Shown one piece after another: positions 19,148 through 28,204 of a DNA stretch of 64,000 nt. Source of the DNA: Hyphomicrobiales bacterium (GTDB taxonomy: Bacteria > Pseudomonadota > Alphaproteobacteria > Rhizobiales > Rhizobiaceae); NCBI GenBank assembly GCA_900471525.1, contig UCEZ01000015.1, positions 1-64,000 of the forward strand. The letters run 5' to 3'. The stretch's first letter is position 1, and every line of letters starts with the position of its first letter. The position numbers and the translations under genes were made by a program. The notes under the pieces were generated by a model. It did no database searches and had not been told where the DNA came from. It saw only the letters and a list, made by a program, of their open reading frames with translations.

Positions 19148-19597
19148 GAACCCTTTGCTCCGGTTTGGCGAAGTGTTATTCCCGAGGGTTTAACGAAAGA
19201 TTTCGCGCGCTTACCGGAAAAAATCTTCCCATATATTAGGCATGGCGGTCCAGATGCTGTCTCATTGAAAGATTTCAACCCAATATTGCAGCCGTTTCTA
19301 AAGAATATCGCTTTTCTGCAACCGTGCATAGATTCACCCGTGAACTGGTTATTCGTTTTTTCCAGCACGGAGGTTCCTTCAAGCCGATGTCCGGCGAGTT
19401 AACTGCCGGAATGGTTACTGCAAGTCTAAAGCATACAGGTCAAATCTCACCCGTTGGCGCTAAGCGGTTGGCAGGCCCTCCTGCCAAAGCTGGAGTTGAC
19501 TTTGCCCTGCTCCTCGCGGCAATGGCTTGATAAGATGATATATAAGACCACGACTCGCCCTGAACCGGGAGCGAGGAGGCGCAGGTGGAGACCCGCA
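19148..19597. other. Intergenic region with a small hairpin
   Basis: This 450-bp stretch separates two divergent genes. It contains a perfect 8-bp hairpin, TTGGCAGG/CCTGCCAA with a CCCT loop, at 19468-19487, and AT-rich sequence at 19190-19340. Short open frames here lack ribosome-binding sites and family features. I see no RNA gene. Confidence 0.4.
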
Positions 19598-20356
19598 ATG
19601 CCAAAACCCGTTGTTGCCATACCGGCTGATTTCAGGACATTCGACGGCAACGTCTGGCATGCGACGCCACATCAATATGTCCGCGCCGCGGTCGAAGGTT
19701 CGGGCGTGATGACATTCCTCGTGCCGGCGCTTGAGAGCGGCAACGATGCGGATGAAATCCTTGATCGGGTGGATGGTGTTCTGGTTAGCGGATCACGCAC
19801 CAATGTTCATCCTTCCCTCTATGGAAAAGAGGCCACAGAAAGTGATGGCCCCTTCGATCCGGGTCGCGATGCGACGAGCCTTCCACTGATCCGGCGCGCG
19901 CTGGAACGCGGTATCCCCTTGCTGGCCATCTGTCGGGGAATCCAGGAATTGAACGTTGCGCTCGGCGGCACGCTGGCCAGCGAAATCCAGGACATGCCCG
20001 GCATCTGGGATCACCGCAAGCCGGACGTGTCCGAACTCGACGTCGCCTATGGCATTCGCCAGAACGTCATCATCAAGGAAGGCAGCTGCCTTGCCTCCGT
20101 CCTCGGCGCCGGCGAAGTGCAGGTGAACTCTCTGCATCGGCAGGCGATCTCAAGGGCCGCACCGCGTCTTGCCGTCGAGGCCGTCGCCGAAGACGGAACG
20201 ATCGAGGCCGTATCCGTCATCGATGCGAAAGCCTTTGCCGTCGGCGTGCAATGGCATCCGGAATATTGGGTCGGCAAGGACGGCCCATCCTCGACGCTGT
20301 TCCAGGCGTTCGGCGATGCCGTCCGTACCTATGCGGCTTCGAAGACAAAAGCCTGA
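19598..20356 (+). CDS. Class-I glutamine amidotransferase-like / gamma-glutamyl-GABA hydrolase family protein
   Basis: A 252-residue protein of the PuuD family (peptidase C26). The nucleophile Cys is in LLAICRGIQELNVALGG near residue 113, and the His/Glu pair is in VQWHPEYW near the C-terminus. Family members hydrolyse gamma-glutamyl amides such as gamma-glutamyl-GABA in putrescine breakdown. The start at 19598 is chosen for GGTGGAG upstream and family alignment (MPKPVVAIPAD); the frame is open further upstream, but that part looks non-coding. No other puu gene is nearby. Confidence 0.85.
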   Translation: MPKPVVAIPADFRTFDGNVWHATPHQYVRAAVEGSGVMTFLVPALESGNDADEILDRVDGVLVSGSRTNVHPSLYGKEATESDGPFDPGRDATSLPLIRRALERGIPLLAICRGIQELNVALGGTLASEIQDMPGIWDHRKPDVSELDVAYGIRQNVIIKEGSCLASVLGAGEVQVNSLHRQAISRAAPRLAVEAVAEDGTIEAVSVIDAKAFAVGVQWHPEYWVGKDGPSSTLFQAFGDAVRTYAASKTKA

Positions 20357-20375
20357 CGGCGCTGCGAGAGGTCCG

Positions 20376-21347
20376 TCAGGTGGTCTTCCGCTTGAACGGC
20401 GTTTCAGCGACCGGGGTGAGCGCGGCACCCGTTTCGAACCAGGCAACAAGATTGTCCACCACCAGATCGGCCATGGCGTTGCGTGTCGCCTGTGAGGCCG
20501 AGCCGACATGCGGCAACAGCGAGGCGTTCGGCAACGCCAAAAGCGCATCCGGGACATAAGGCTCGCTCTCAAAAACATCGAGACCAGCGGCAGCAATGAC
20601 GCCGCGCTGAAGCGCATCGGCAAGTGCCGCTTCGTCCACGGTCGTGCCGCGCCCTACGTTGATCAGCACGCCCTGCGGCCCGAGCGCCGCCAGAACCTCC
20701 GCATTGACCGTCCGGCGGGTGCTTTCGGTGCCCGGTACGATGACGATGATCGTATCGACCACCTCGGCCATACCGTTGAGCGTCGGATAGTGGGTATAGG
20801 CAAGCCCGTCGCGCGGCGTGCGGGTATGATAGGCAATGGAGACGCCGAAGCTTTCGAGCCGCCTGGCAATCGCCAGGCCGATACGGCCAAGCCCATAGAG
20901 GCCGACGGTGCGACCGCGCAAGGTTAGCGGCGACAGCGCAAAGGCACCCTCCCTGGCCCAGCGCCCCTGGCGCAGCCATTGTTCGGCAGCGGGAAGGCGG
21001 CGCACGGTGTTGAGCAGCAGGCCAATCGCCGTATCCGCCACTTCTTCCGTCAGCACATCCGGCGTGTTTGTCACCGTCACGCCGCGTTTTGCCGCATGTC
21101 CGGCATCGACACCGTCATAGCCGACGCCGAAATTGGCAATGATTTCGAGGTTCGGGAAAGCGTCCATGAAGCCGGCGGGAATTTTGCCCTGAACGGCAAT
21201 TCCGGAAATTCCAGCAGCCATATCCGCTGTGACCAATGCGGCATCGGCGGCAGCGAGGAAGACCGGCTCAAAATGATCCGGCAAACGATCGAGCACACGC
21301 TGGCTCATCTTTCCGGGCACAAGAATACGCGGGCGGCCTTGCGGCAT
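20376..21347 (-). CDS. D-2-hydroxyacid dehydrogenase (glyoxylate/hydroxypyruvate reductase-like)
   Basis: A 323-residue NAD(P)-dependent reductase of 2-oxoacids. ANFGVGYDGVD, the Rossmann motif GLYGLGRIGLAIARR (near 150-164), VGRGTTVDEAAL with the catalytic Arg, the Glu in GLDVFESEP, and the active-site His in LLPHVGSAS are all present. The substrate is not certain; glyoxylate, hydroxypyruvate and 2-ketogluconate reductases all look like this. GGAAGGAG precedes the start. It follows a LacI-family gene by 28 bp, so the two form an operon and the regulator probably senses a related sugar acid. Confidence 0.9.
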   Translation of the reverse strand: MPQGRPRILVPGKMSQRVLDRLPDHFEPVFLAAADAALVTADMAAGISGIAVQGKIPAGFMDAFPNLEIIANFGVGYDGVDAGHAAKRGVTVTNTPDVLTEEVADTAIGLLLNTVRRLPAAEQWLRQGRWAREGAFALSPLTLRGRTVGLYGLGRIGLAIARRLESFGVSIAYHTRTPRDGLAYTHYPTLNGMAEVVDTIIVIVPGTESTRRTVNAEVLAALGPQGVLINVGRGTTVDEAALADALQRGVIAAAGLDVFESEPYVPDALLALPNASLLPHVGSASQATRNAMADLVVDNLVAWFETGAALTPVAETPFKRKTT

Positions 21348-21375
21348 GGTTCGCTCCTTCCAGGATTGGACCGGG

Positions 21376-22404
21376 CTATTCGGTGGAATTGGCCCGAAGG
21401 GGGCCGGTCGACTGACGGATCCGCATTTCGGGCTTGATCAGGTGGATACCGTCCGGCTCGTGGCTGCCGTTGAGCTTGTCGAGCAGGGCGCGGGCGGCAC
21501 TGCGGCCGACATCGGACTGGCCGTTCCAGACGGTGGTGAGCGCCGGCGTCGAGATCGACGCTTCCTCGAGGTCGTCATAACCGGTGACCGACACGTCGCG
21601 ACCGGGAACGAGCCCGGCGCGGGCAATGCCGTTCATCATGCCGATGGCAACGAGATCGTTCCAGCAGACCACGGCCGTCGGCTTCTGGGGCAGGGAAAGC
21701 AGGTGAACCGCGGCCTCGAAGCCGCCCTGCATGGAGCGCGGCCCGGGGATGCGCAGGTTCGGATCGACCTCGATATTGGCCTTGCGCAGCGCGGTCACAT
21801 AACCCTGGTAGCGATCGCGGCCGGTCGATGTCTGGTCCGTGCCGCCGACCATGGCGATGACCCGGTGTCCAAGGCTGATCAGGTGATTGGTGGCAAGCGA
21901 GATGCCATAGGCGTCGTCGCCGCGGAAGATCGGCACGTCCAGCCCCTCGATCGAGCGCGCGATCAGAATGGCCGGCATGCCATTGTCTTCGGCAAGCTGG
22001 ATATCCTCCGGCGGCGTGCCGATTGCCGGCGACATGATGACGCCGTCGCCGCCCAGCTGCAGCAGGGTCTCGATGAAGGCACGCTGCTTCTCGACGGAAT
22101 CATAATGGTTGGACAGAATGAAGGTCTGCCGGTCGCGGTCGAGTTCGGCCTCGATGGCCTTGAGGATTTCGCCGTAAAACGGGTTCATGATGTCGTGCAC
22201 CACGACGCCGATGATGCCGGAGCGGGATGTCCGCAGGCTGGCGGCGCGGCGATTGTAGATGTAGCCGAGGGCGCGGGCCTGGTCCTTGATCTTGTCGCGT
22301 GTCATTGCGGCGACGAGCGGGCTGTCGCGCAATGCCAGTGAAACAGTGGCCGTGGACACACCAAGCGTTTCCGCAATGGTGGAGAGCTTGATCTTCTGCG
22401 CCAC
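21376..22404 (-). CDS. LacI-family transcriptional regulator (near hydroxyacid dehydrogenase)
   Basis: A 342-residue repressor. The N-terminal helix-turn-helix reads IKLSTIAETLGVSTATVSLALRD, followed by the hinge and a periplasmic-binding-protein-like sensor domain from about residue 60. GTG at 22404 is the likely start: a G-rich GGGGGAAAC precedes it and the HTH sits at the usual distance. A start at 22491 would place a perfect 15-bp palindrome inside the gene. It is upstream of, and probably co-transcribed with, the hydroxyacid dehydrogenase. Confidence 0.9.
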   Translation of the reverse strand: MAQKIKLSTIAETLGVSTATVSLALRDSPLVAAMTRDKIKDQARALGYIYNRRAASLRTSRSGIIGVVVHDIMNPFYGEILKAIEAELDRDRQTFILSNHYDSVEKQRAFIETLLQLGGDGVIMSPAIGTPPEDIQLAEDNGMPAILIARSIEGLDVPIFRGDDAYGISLATNHLISLGHRVIAMVGGTDQTSTGRDRYQGYVTALRKANIEVDPNLRIPGPRSMQGGFEAAVHLLSLPQKPTAVVCWNDLVAIGMMNGIARAGLVPGRDVSVTGYDDLEEASISTPALTTVWNGQSDVGRSAARALLDKLNGSHEPDGIHLIKPEMRIRQSTGPLRANSTE

Positions 22405-22452
22405 GTTTCCCCCTGAATTTCGCCGGCTGGACACCGCTATTTTTAATTCTTC

Positions 22453-22467
22453 TTTAAACTGTTTAAA
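22453..22467. promoter_or_regulatory. Candidate LacI-family operator
   Basis: TTTAAAC-T-GTTTAAA is a perfect 15-bp palindrome about 50 bp upstream of the proposed GTG start. Position and symmetry suit autoregulation by the adjacent LacI protein. Confidence 0.5.
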
Positions 22468-22510
22468 TTGCCGCCGCAATCGGGAAATCATGAGCCGGCT
22501 TCAGGGAAAT

Positions 22511-23011
22511 CTACTCCGCTGCGGCGGTGCTCTGAAGATTGCCATCGACGGCGCGCAACAGCTTCATCAGCGTCTTGATCTGTTTTTCGGTCAAACCCTT
22601 GGTCGCCATCTCCTCCGAGGTCTTGCCCGCCTCGGCGATGGTCTGAAGGCGATCACGACCGACGGTCGTCAGATAGACCTTGGTCAATCGCGCGTCCTCG
22701 TCGTCCGCCCTGCGCTCCAGGAAGCCCTGCGCTTCCATGCGGCCGATGGTGCGGGTCATGGTCGGCGCCTTGACGCCGAGCTTTATCGCCAGCACACCGG
22801 CTGTCAGCCCATCAGTTTCCGCCAGCGCCAGCATAACGCCGTCCTGGCCGGCATAGAGGCCGCTTTCGAGGAGATTGCGCGACAGCACGGTGCGCATCGA
22901 CCGCGCCGCCTGAACCAGCACGGATGCGAGATCCTGTGCCTCGACGAAAACGTCGTGGTGTTTCTTCTTGGATCCCTTGGCTTTCTTTTCGGCCTTGCTC
23001 TTCTTTCCCAT
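22511..23011 (-). CDS. MarR-family regulator with lysine-rich N-terminal tail
   Basis: A 166-residue winged-helix protein. The recognition region is LAIKLGVKAPTMTRTIGRMEAQGFLERRADDEDARLTKVYLT. The first 20 residues (KKSKAEKKAKGSKKK) are almost purely basic, an uncommon addition to MarR proteins that may strengthen non-specific DNA contact. The start at 23011 has GGAGG upstream; a longer frame to 23122 reads into the divergent promoter. It faces the creatininase-family gene across 95 bp, which suggests it controls that gene as well as itself. Confidence 0.85.
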   Translation of the reverse strand: MGKKSKAEKKAKGSKKKHHDVFVEAQDLASVLVQAARSMRTVLSRNLLESGLYAGQDGVMLALAETDGLTAGVLAIKLGVKAPTMTRTIGRMEAQGFLERRADDEDARLTKVYLTTVGRDRLQTIAEAGKTSEEMATKGLTEKQIKTLMKLLRAVDGNLQSTAAAE

Positions 23012-23106
23012 CGGTCCTCCACCAAATTTCTTGCACGGCCAGTCGTCCACTGTATGACTCGAATGACGCCTGCACCGCAAGTACAACCGAAAGGCATAAA
23101 TAAAGC

Positions 23107-23898
23107 ATGACATTGCCCGCACCGCGTTGGAAAGACAATGTTTCCGATCTTCCCCCCTTCGAGCGGGAAGACTGGATCGCCGTGCTTCCGCTGGGCGCGC
23201 ACGAACAGCATGGGCCGCACCTGCCTTTCGACACCGATACTCTGATCGCCGAGGGGCTCGCGGGGCGGATCATCGCCCGCCTGCCACCCGCCCTGCCCGT
23301 CACTTTTCTTCCCGTGGAACCGGTCGGCTACTCGATCGAGCATATGGATGTGGAAGGCACAGGCTCATTGACTTACGACGAGGCGGTACACCGCTGGCTC
23401 GGCATCGCGGCGGATCTCCACAAGCAGGGCATCCGCAAATTCGTCATGCTGAATGCCCATGGCGGTAATTCGCCGCTGATGACGATCGTCACGACGGAAG
23501 CCCGCGTGCGGTTCGGCATGCTGGCGGTCGCGACAAGCTGGACCCGATTCGGACAACCGGACGGCTGGATTGCGCCGGAAGACAAGGCGATCGACATCCA
23601 CGGCGGCGATATCGAGACATCGGTGATGCTGGCGCTCCATCCGGACAAGGTGGACATGAGCAAGGCTGCGCGGTTCGGGTCTCGCCAGAGCGATTTTACC
23701 GAGCGGTACAAGCACCTGCGTGCCTATGGCCCGCACGCCTTCGGCTGGAAGATGTCGGATCTGAACGACCAGGGCGTTGCCGGTGACGCATCAGCGGCGA
23801 CCGCCGAGCGGGGCGAACGACTGATCGCCCACGCCGTGTCCGGTCTCATCGAGTTGCTGGAGGATATCGCAGCCTTCGATCTCTCGCTGTTTCGCTAG
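23107..23898 (+). CDS. Creatininase-family metal-dependent amidohydrolase
   Basis: A 263-residue enzyme of the creatininase/FAPy-deformylase superfamily. The metal-binding motif AVLPLGAHEQHGPHLPFDTDT near residues 25-45 and the LNAHGGN motif near 117 are present, together with HGGDIETS near 160. Members hydrolyse cyclic or formyl amides (creatinine, riboflavin-pathway formamide, mycofactocin precursor), and the substrate here is unknown. It is divergent from a MarR gene and its stop overlaps the convergent RTX gene by 4 bp. Confidence 0.85.
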   Translation: MTLPAPRWKDNVSDLPPFEREDWIAVLPLGAHEQHGPHLPFDTDTLIAEGLAGRIIARLPPALPVTFLPVEPVGYSIEHMDVEGTGSLTYDEAVHRWLGIAADLHKQGIRKFVMLNAHGGNSPLMTIVTTEARVRFGMLAVATSWTRFGQPDGWIAPEDKAIDIHGGDIETSVMLALHPDKVDMSKAARFGSRQSDFTERYKHLRAYGPHAFGWKMSDLNDQGVAGDASAATAERGERLIAHAVSGLIELLEDIAAFDLSLFR

Positions 23899-25160
23899 AG
23901 TGTGAAATAGCCGCTCAGCATCGTCACGGCATCGTCGAGATGAACAGCGAAGTCCGCCGTCTTGTCGCCGTTCACATCACCATAGACATAGGTGTCCGAG
24001 GACGTCTTGACATAACGTAATTCGCCGGCTGTACCGTGAAACGCTGCTGTTCCGATGAAGGCAAAGGCCTGATTGCCCGAACTCGTGGTCTTCGCATCCA
24101 TGGAGGAAAGATCGATGCGGTCCCCGTCGGTCCCGGAGAAATCATAAATCGTGTCCCGGCCGGTTGATGAGACCGTCGAATCGGATTTTGAGGCAAACAC
24201 GAACCGGTCGGCGCCCACTCCGCCAAAAAGGTCATCGGCACCACCGCCGCCATAGAGTTTGTCGTTTCCAGCATCGCCCTTGAGCAAGTCGTTTCCGGAA
24301 CTGCCGCTCAGATAGTCGTGGCCGTCGCCGCCGTAGAGACGATCGTCGCCCAGCCCGCCGCCGACGGTATCGTTTCCGGCCTCCCCGAGACCGTAGTCGT
24401 TGCCGCCGCCGAGACTGAGGGTATCGTTGCCGTCACCGCCGTAAAAGCGATTGTCGTTGTAGCCGAAGGCGATCGTATCGGAGACGCTGTCGGTGATCCG
24501 GTCGTCATGGGCAGAGCCCTGCGCATCGAGGAACCCGCCGATCTTGTCGCCCTGGGCGTCGCCGCCGGATCCGGTGGTCGTCGCGCCATGGGTGAGTGTG
24601 ACCGTCACGCCGGAAGCGGAGCCCGCATAGGAAACCCGGTCCCTGACGTCGGCGCCACCCCTCAGCGTATCAGCGCCGGTGCCGCCCTCGATGATATCCG
24701 TGCCTGCGCCGCCGGCGATATCGTCATTGCCGCTACCGCCAAAAAGCTTGTCATTGCCACCGCCGCCCGCGATCTCGTCGTTGCCAGCGCCGCCATAGAT
24801 GGTGTCGTTGCCGTCGAACCCCCATAGAATGTCCGCGCCGCCTGCACCAGTCGCAGCCTTGTCGCCATAAAGCATATTGGCGCGCTCGTTGCCCTGGATG
24901 AAGTCCAGGCCATTGCTGCCTCTGACGTTTTCGATCAGACCGTTAACGATCAGCCGCGAGCCGATATTGGCATTGGTGAAATAAAAGCCTGAGCCGGACT
25001 GCGACACGCCGTTGGAGCTTTCCCAACTCAGCCTGATATCCGTCCGCGCGTTGTAGACGCCGTCGATCGTCAGCCAGTCGCTACCGGAGCCGTCATCGGC
25101 AACGGTGATCGTCTGGCCGTTCTTCGCAAGCTTGTCGATGACATAGACGTTGTTTGCCAT
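23895..25160 (-). CDS. RTX-type calcium-binding repeat protein, probably secreted by a type I system
   Basis: A 421-residue protein with many nonapeptide repeats of the form GGxGxDxLx in two blocks (about residues 105-185 and 250-325), which form calcium-stabilised beta-rolls. The N-terminal 100 residues show no known enzyme domain. There is no N-terminal signal peptide; the C-terminal part ([19 protein letters not shown]) fits an uncleaved type I secretion signal, as in rhizobial NodO-like and serralysin-tail proteins. No ABC/HlyD transporter is adjacent. The start at 25160 has AGGGGAAG upstream. Function unknown. Confidence 0.82.
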   Translation of the reverse strand: MANNVYVIDKLAKNGQTITVADDGSGSDWLTIDGVYNARTDIRLSWESSNGVSQSGSGFYFTNANIGSRLIVNGLIENVRGSNGLDFIQGNERANMLYGDKAATGAGGADILWGFDGNDTIYGGAGNDEIAGGGGNDKLFGGSGNDDIAGGAGTDIIEGGTGADTLRGGADVRDRVSYAGSASGVTVTLTHGATTTGSGGDAQGDKIGGFLDAQGSAHDDRITDSVSDTIAFGYNDNRFYGGDGNDTLSLGGGNDYGLGEAGNDTVGGGLGDDRLYGGDGHDYLSGSSGNDLLKGDAGNDKLYGGGGADDLFGGVGADRFVFASKSDSTVSSTGRDTIYDFSGTDGDRIDLSSMDAKTTSSGNQAFAFIGTAAFHGTAGELRYVKTSSDTYVYGDVNGDKTADFAVHLDDAVTMLSGYFTL

Positions 25161-25419
25161 TGCCGCTTCCCCTTTTTTGAAACAAATATCTGCGGATCTG
25201 CTTGTGGAAGGTGCCGCCCGCACAATAATCACAAAGACGCTCTCGCATTATGCCCGTACTGTCGGCGCGCGCAGCCGATACCGTCTGTTCCTGCGGGAAC
25301 TGCATTTTCGTTGGAATTATTCCGTACCAGAACAGCGCGGGATTTGCGCTGGCGCTTTCCATCTCCTATATCAACACCAACCCCGTGCCGGAAGGCATCC
25401 CGATTTTTCCGAGGTTCCC
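25161..25419. other. Divergent intergenic region between RTX and COG0523 genes
   Basis: A 259-bp region with small symmetric elements only: GTTCC-TGCG-GGAAC at 25287-25300 and GGAATTATTCC at 25313-25323. I looked for a Zur-type palindrome (of the GTTATaaTATAAC kind) upstream of the metal chaperone and do not see one. Confidence 0.35.
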
Positions 25420-26517
25420 ATGACCGAAGCATCCACAGCTGCCGCCAAGCCCATTCCTGTCACCGTGCTCACCGGCTATCTCGGCGCCGGCAAGACGACG
25501 CTCTTGAACCGCATCCTGACGGAAGCCCATGGCAAGAAATATGCCGTCATCGTCAACGAGTTCGGGGAGATCGGCATCGACAACGATCTGATCGTCGAAT
25601 CCGACGAAGAAATCTATGAAATGAACAATGGCTGCGTCTGCTGCACGGTGCGCGGCGACCTGATCCGCGTCGTTGAGGGCCTGATGCGCCGTCCCGGCCG
25701 CTTTGACGCAATCATCGTCGAAACCACCGGCCTTGCCGATCCGGTGCCGGTCGCCCAGACCTTCTTCATGGATGACGACGTGCGTGCCAAGACCGAACTC
25801 GACGCCGTCGTCGCTCTTGTCGACGCCAAGCACCTGCCGCTGCGCTTGAAGGACAGCCGCGAAGCCGAAGACCAGATCGCCTTTGCCGACGTCGTGCTCT
25901 TGAACAAGACCGATCTCGTCACACCGGAAGAACTGGCAAAGATCGAAGCGACCGTCCGCGCGATCAACCCGTCGGCCCGCATCCACCGCACCGAGCGTTC
26001 GAACATCGACCTGACCAAGGTGCTCGACCAGGGCGCGTTCAATCTGGAACGGGCGCTGGAAAACGAGCCGCATTTCCTTGATCAGGATCATCACGACCAT
26101 GATCACGAATGCGGTCCGGACTGCGACCACGATCACCACCATCACGATCATGACCATCATCACCACGACCACGATCATCACGGCCATGACCACCACGATC
26201 ACGCCCCCTCGCCGATCCATGACGTGACCGTGCAGTCGGTTTCGCTGCGCGGCGGCGAGATGAACCCGGACCGTTTCTTCCCGTGGATCCAGAAGATCAC
26301 CCAAACGGAAGGCCCGAACATCCTGCGGCTGAAGGGCATCATCGCCTTCAAGGGCGACGCGGAACGTTACGTCGTCCAGGGCGTACACATGATCATCGAG
26401 GGCGATCACCAGCGCCCGTGGAAGGACGGCGAGAAGCACGAGAGCCGCCTCGTCTTCATCGGCCGCGAACTCGACCGGGAGAAGCTGGAGCGCACCTTTA
26501 ACGCCTGCGCAGCTTGA
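25420..26517 (+). CDS. COG0523-family GTPase, putative zinc/metal chaperone (CobW-like)
   Basis: A 365-residue G3E P-loop GTPase. Walker [13 protein letters not shown] is near residues 19-30, the metal-binding CxCC motif ([12 protein letters not shown]) near 70-80, ETTGLADP near 105, NKTD near 165, and a CobW C-terminal domain follows from about 270. A His/Asp-rich stretch at about 223-263 ([12 protein letters not shown] and repeats of HDHD) points to zinc or a similar metal. COG0523 proteins next to WD40 genes are frequent in rhizobia and are usually linked to zinc allocation; a cobalamin role is less likely because no cob genes are here. GAGG 5 bp upstream sets the start. Confidence 0.88.
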   Translation: MTEASTAAAKPIPVTVLTGYLGAGKTTLLNRILTEAHGKKYAVIVNEFGEIGIDNDLIVESDEEIYEMNNGCVCCTVRGDLIRVVEGLMRRPGRFDAIIVETTGLADPVPVAQTFFMDDDVRAKTELDAVVALVDAKHLPLRLKDSREAEDQIAFADVVLLNKTDLVTPEELAKIEATVRAINPSARIHRTERSNIDLTKVLDQGAFNLERALENEPHFLDQDHHDHDHECGPDCDHDHHHHDHDHHHHDHDHHGHDHHDHAPSPIHDVTVQSVSLRGGEMNPDRFFPWIQKITQTEGPNILRLKGIIAFKGDAERYVVQGVHMIIEGDHQRPWKDGEKHESRLVFIGRELDREKLERTFNACAA

Positions 26518-27162
26518 ATGGCGACGCCGCTTGAGGATTTGCGAGGGTCCGAACTGGAGATAGGTGACGTTCTTCGTCTGCCTGAAAACTATGATTTGGG
26601 ACCACGCTCGGAGTCCGTCGATCTGCTCGTCTTTGATCCGCGCGATGACGACTGCGGCCTCGGTCTTATGGTCGTTTCAGGTTACAAATCCGGCCTGACG
26701 TTCTGTATCTTTCCCCGCGAGAGCCGAAGCGGGCGCGGCGGCCTGTCTGCGAACTGGTTGCTGGAAAATTGGAGCCAGTGGTTCCGCTTTTCCTATGTCG
26801 ATCAGGCGGTGCCGGCTGAGGGCGCCAGTGTTATCACTTCCGGGTGTTACAGGCTCGTCGATGACGAGGAACCGTATGACCCAAATGAAGCGCTGGAGAA
26901 CGCGCGCGACAGAATGATAAGTCCGCGTCCGGCAGAAGCCCGCATCCTCTTATCCCAGCCAGCAGGGCATTTTATCGAGATGACCAAGATCGCGTCGGAT
27001 ATCGACCTCGGTCATGAACGCATTCTGGTTTCATGGCTACCCTACCGGGAAGAGGATGATGTTGAGTTGATGACCCTGTATTTCGATGTAAAGAGCTGGA
27101 AGACGAAAGTGAGCTTCCATTCGGAACATTGGAAAGCCATTTCAGAAGAAGAGCCTGTCTAA
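26518..27162 (+). CDS. Uncharacterised protein, possibly Imm45-like, inserted in the COG0523-WD40 operon
   Basis: A 214-residue acidic protein that starts on the base after the COG0523 stop (TGAATG) and ends one base into the WD40 start (TAATG). I do not recognise it with certainty. The segment VDLLVFD...GLMVVSGYKSGLTFCIFPRESRS...NWLLENWSQWF (residues about 33-95) resembles, from memory, the Imm45 immunity-protein family of polymorphic toxin systems. Its base composition looks less GC-rich than its neighbours (for example 26 of 60 G+C at 27061-27120), which fits recent acquisition. No toxin gene is adjacent. The C-terminal half shows no domain I can name. Confidence 0.6.
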   Translation: MATPLEDLRGSELEIGDVLRLPENYDLGPRSESVDLLVFDPRDDDCGLGLMVVSGYKSGLTFCIFPRESRSGRGGLSANWLLENWSQWFRFSYVDQAVPAEGASVITSGCYRLVDDEEPYDPNEALENARDRMISPRPAEARILLSQPAGHFIEMTKIASDIDLGHERILVSWLPYREEDDVELMTLYFDVKSWKTKVSFHSEHWKAISEEEPV

Positions 27163-28151
27163 TGCCCACAGTCGCCCCCCTTGATCTCGACGGCCACGTC
27201 GCCGGCGTTGCCTTTCTCGGCGACGTACCGTTCTTTGCCGAATCTTCCGGTCTTATCCATCGTCTCGATCATGGCCACAAAACCATAGAAGCGCATGAGG
27301 GCCTGCTCTCCTGCGTTCGCGACGAAGCGACGGACACGCTGCTGACCGGCGGCGAGGACGGCAAGGTGTTGCGCGTCCAGACGGACGGCACGATGAGTGA
27401 AATCGCCAATGTACCGCGCAAATGGATTTCGCAGGTTGCCGCCGGGCCGCAAGGGTCAGTCGCCTATGCCTATGGCAAGACGGCGCATGTCAGGCTCGCC
27501 GACGGCACCGTCAAGGATTTCACCGAGGAGCGGACGGTTGAAGGTATCGCCTTTGCACCGAAGGGCATGCGCATCGCAGTCGCCCGCTACAACGGCGTCT
27601 CGCTGCATTGGGTGGCGATGGCGAGCCAGCCGGTCGATCTCGAGTGGAAGGGCGCGCATACCGGCGTGACCTTCTCGCCCGACGGCCGTTTCGTCGTCAC
27701 CTCCATGCAGGAAAACGCACTGCATGGCTGGAAGCTGGACACGAAGCCCGGCGCAGAAACCCGCCATATGCGGATGACCGGCTATCCAGCCAAGATCAAA
27801 TCTGTTTCCTGGTCCGCCAAGGGCAAATGGCTCGCGTCCTCCGGCGCGCCTGCCGCCATCGTCTGGCCCTTCCAGGCCAAGGATGGCCCGATGGGCAAGG
27901 CGCCGCTTGAGCTTGGCACCCGCGGCAACATCATGGTGACGCAGGTCTGCTGCCACCCTGTCGAAGAAATCGCAGCGATCGGCTACTCCGACGGCATGAT
28001 CCTCGTGGTGCGTTTTGCCGACAGCAAGGAGGTGCTTTTGCGCCGCCCCGGCAAAGGCGCGATCACCGCCATGGCCTGGAACAGGAACGGCCGTCAGCTG
28101 GCCTTCGGCTCGGAAGCAGGCGACTGCGGCGTGGTCGATATCGCGGGTTGA
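27162..28151 (+). CDS. WD40-repeat protein
   Basis: A 329-residue protein made of about seven WD40-like blades, with recurrent motifs such as GVTFSPDGRFVVTSM, SVSWSAKGKWLASSG and AMAWNRNGRQLAFGSEAG, so it should be a single beta-propeller. No signal peptide is visible, so it is probably cytoplasmic. It follows the COG0523 gene in the operon, and a role as a partner in metal delivery is an inference from that recurrent pairing. The start at 27162 overlaps the previous stop by one base. Confidence 0.85.
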   Translation: MPTVAPLDLDGHVAGVAFLGDVPFFAESSGLIHRLDHGHKTIEAHEGLLSCVRDEATDTLLTGGEDGKVLRVQTDGTMSEIANVPRKWISQVAAGPQGSVAYAYGKTAHVRLADGTVKDFTEERTVEGIAFAPKGMRIAVARYNGVSLHWVAMASQPVDLEWKGAHTGVTFSPDGRFVVTSMQENALHGWKLDTKPGAETRHMRMTGYPAKIKSVSWSAKGKWLASSGAPAAIVWPFQAKDGPMGKAPLELGTRGNIMVTQVCCHPVEEIAAIGYSDGMILVVRFADSKEVLLRRPGKGAITAMAWNRNGRQLAFGSEAGDCGVVDIAG

Positions 28152-28160
28152 GGCAAATTG

Positions 28161-28199
28161 AATCTGTGGCGCAGATCAGCGCGCCACAGATTTCTCTTT
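28161..28199. terminator. Terminator shared by converging WD40 and glyoxalase-related genes
   Basis: AATCTGTGGCG (28161-28171) pairs perfectly with CGCCACAGATT (28182-28192) and is followed by TTCTCTTTC on the plus strand. It lies in the 53-bp gap between converging stops. Confidence 0.75.
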
Positions 28200-28204
28200 C
28201 GATC

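Noticed and set aside
19160-19530. Short plus-strand frames upstream of the glutamine amidotransferase gene, including an N-terminal extension of it
   Set aside because: No homology-like sequence before MPKPVVAIPAD, and a good ribosome-binding site supports the start at 19598.
24200-24900. Repeated GCCGCC/TCGTTGCC units resembling a repeat array
   Set aside because: They are in-frame RTX nonapeptide repeats of the minus-strand gene.
25161-25419. Zur box expected upstream of the COG0523 gene
   Set aside because: No palindrome of the Zur type is present; the small symmetric elements there do not match it.
26092-26210. Short tandem repeats of CATCACGAC type resembling a DNA repeat array
   Set aside because: They encode the His/Asp-rich loop of the COG0523 protein in frame, so this is protein composition and not a CRISPR or satellite.
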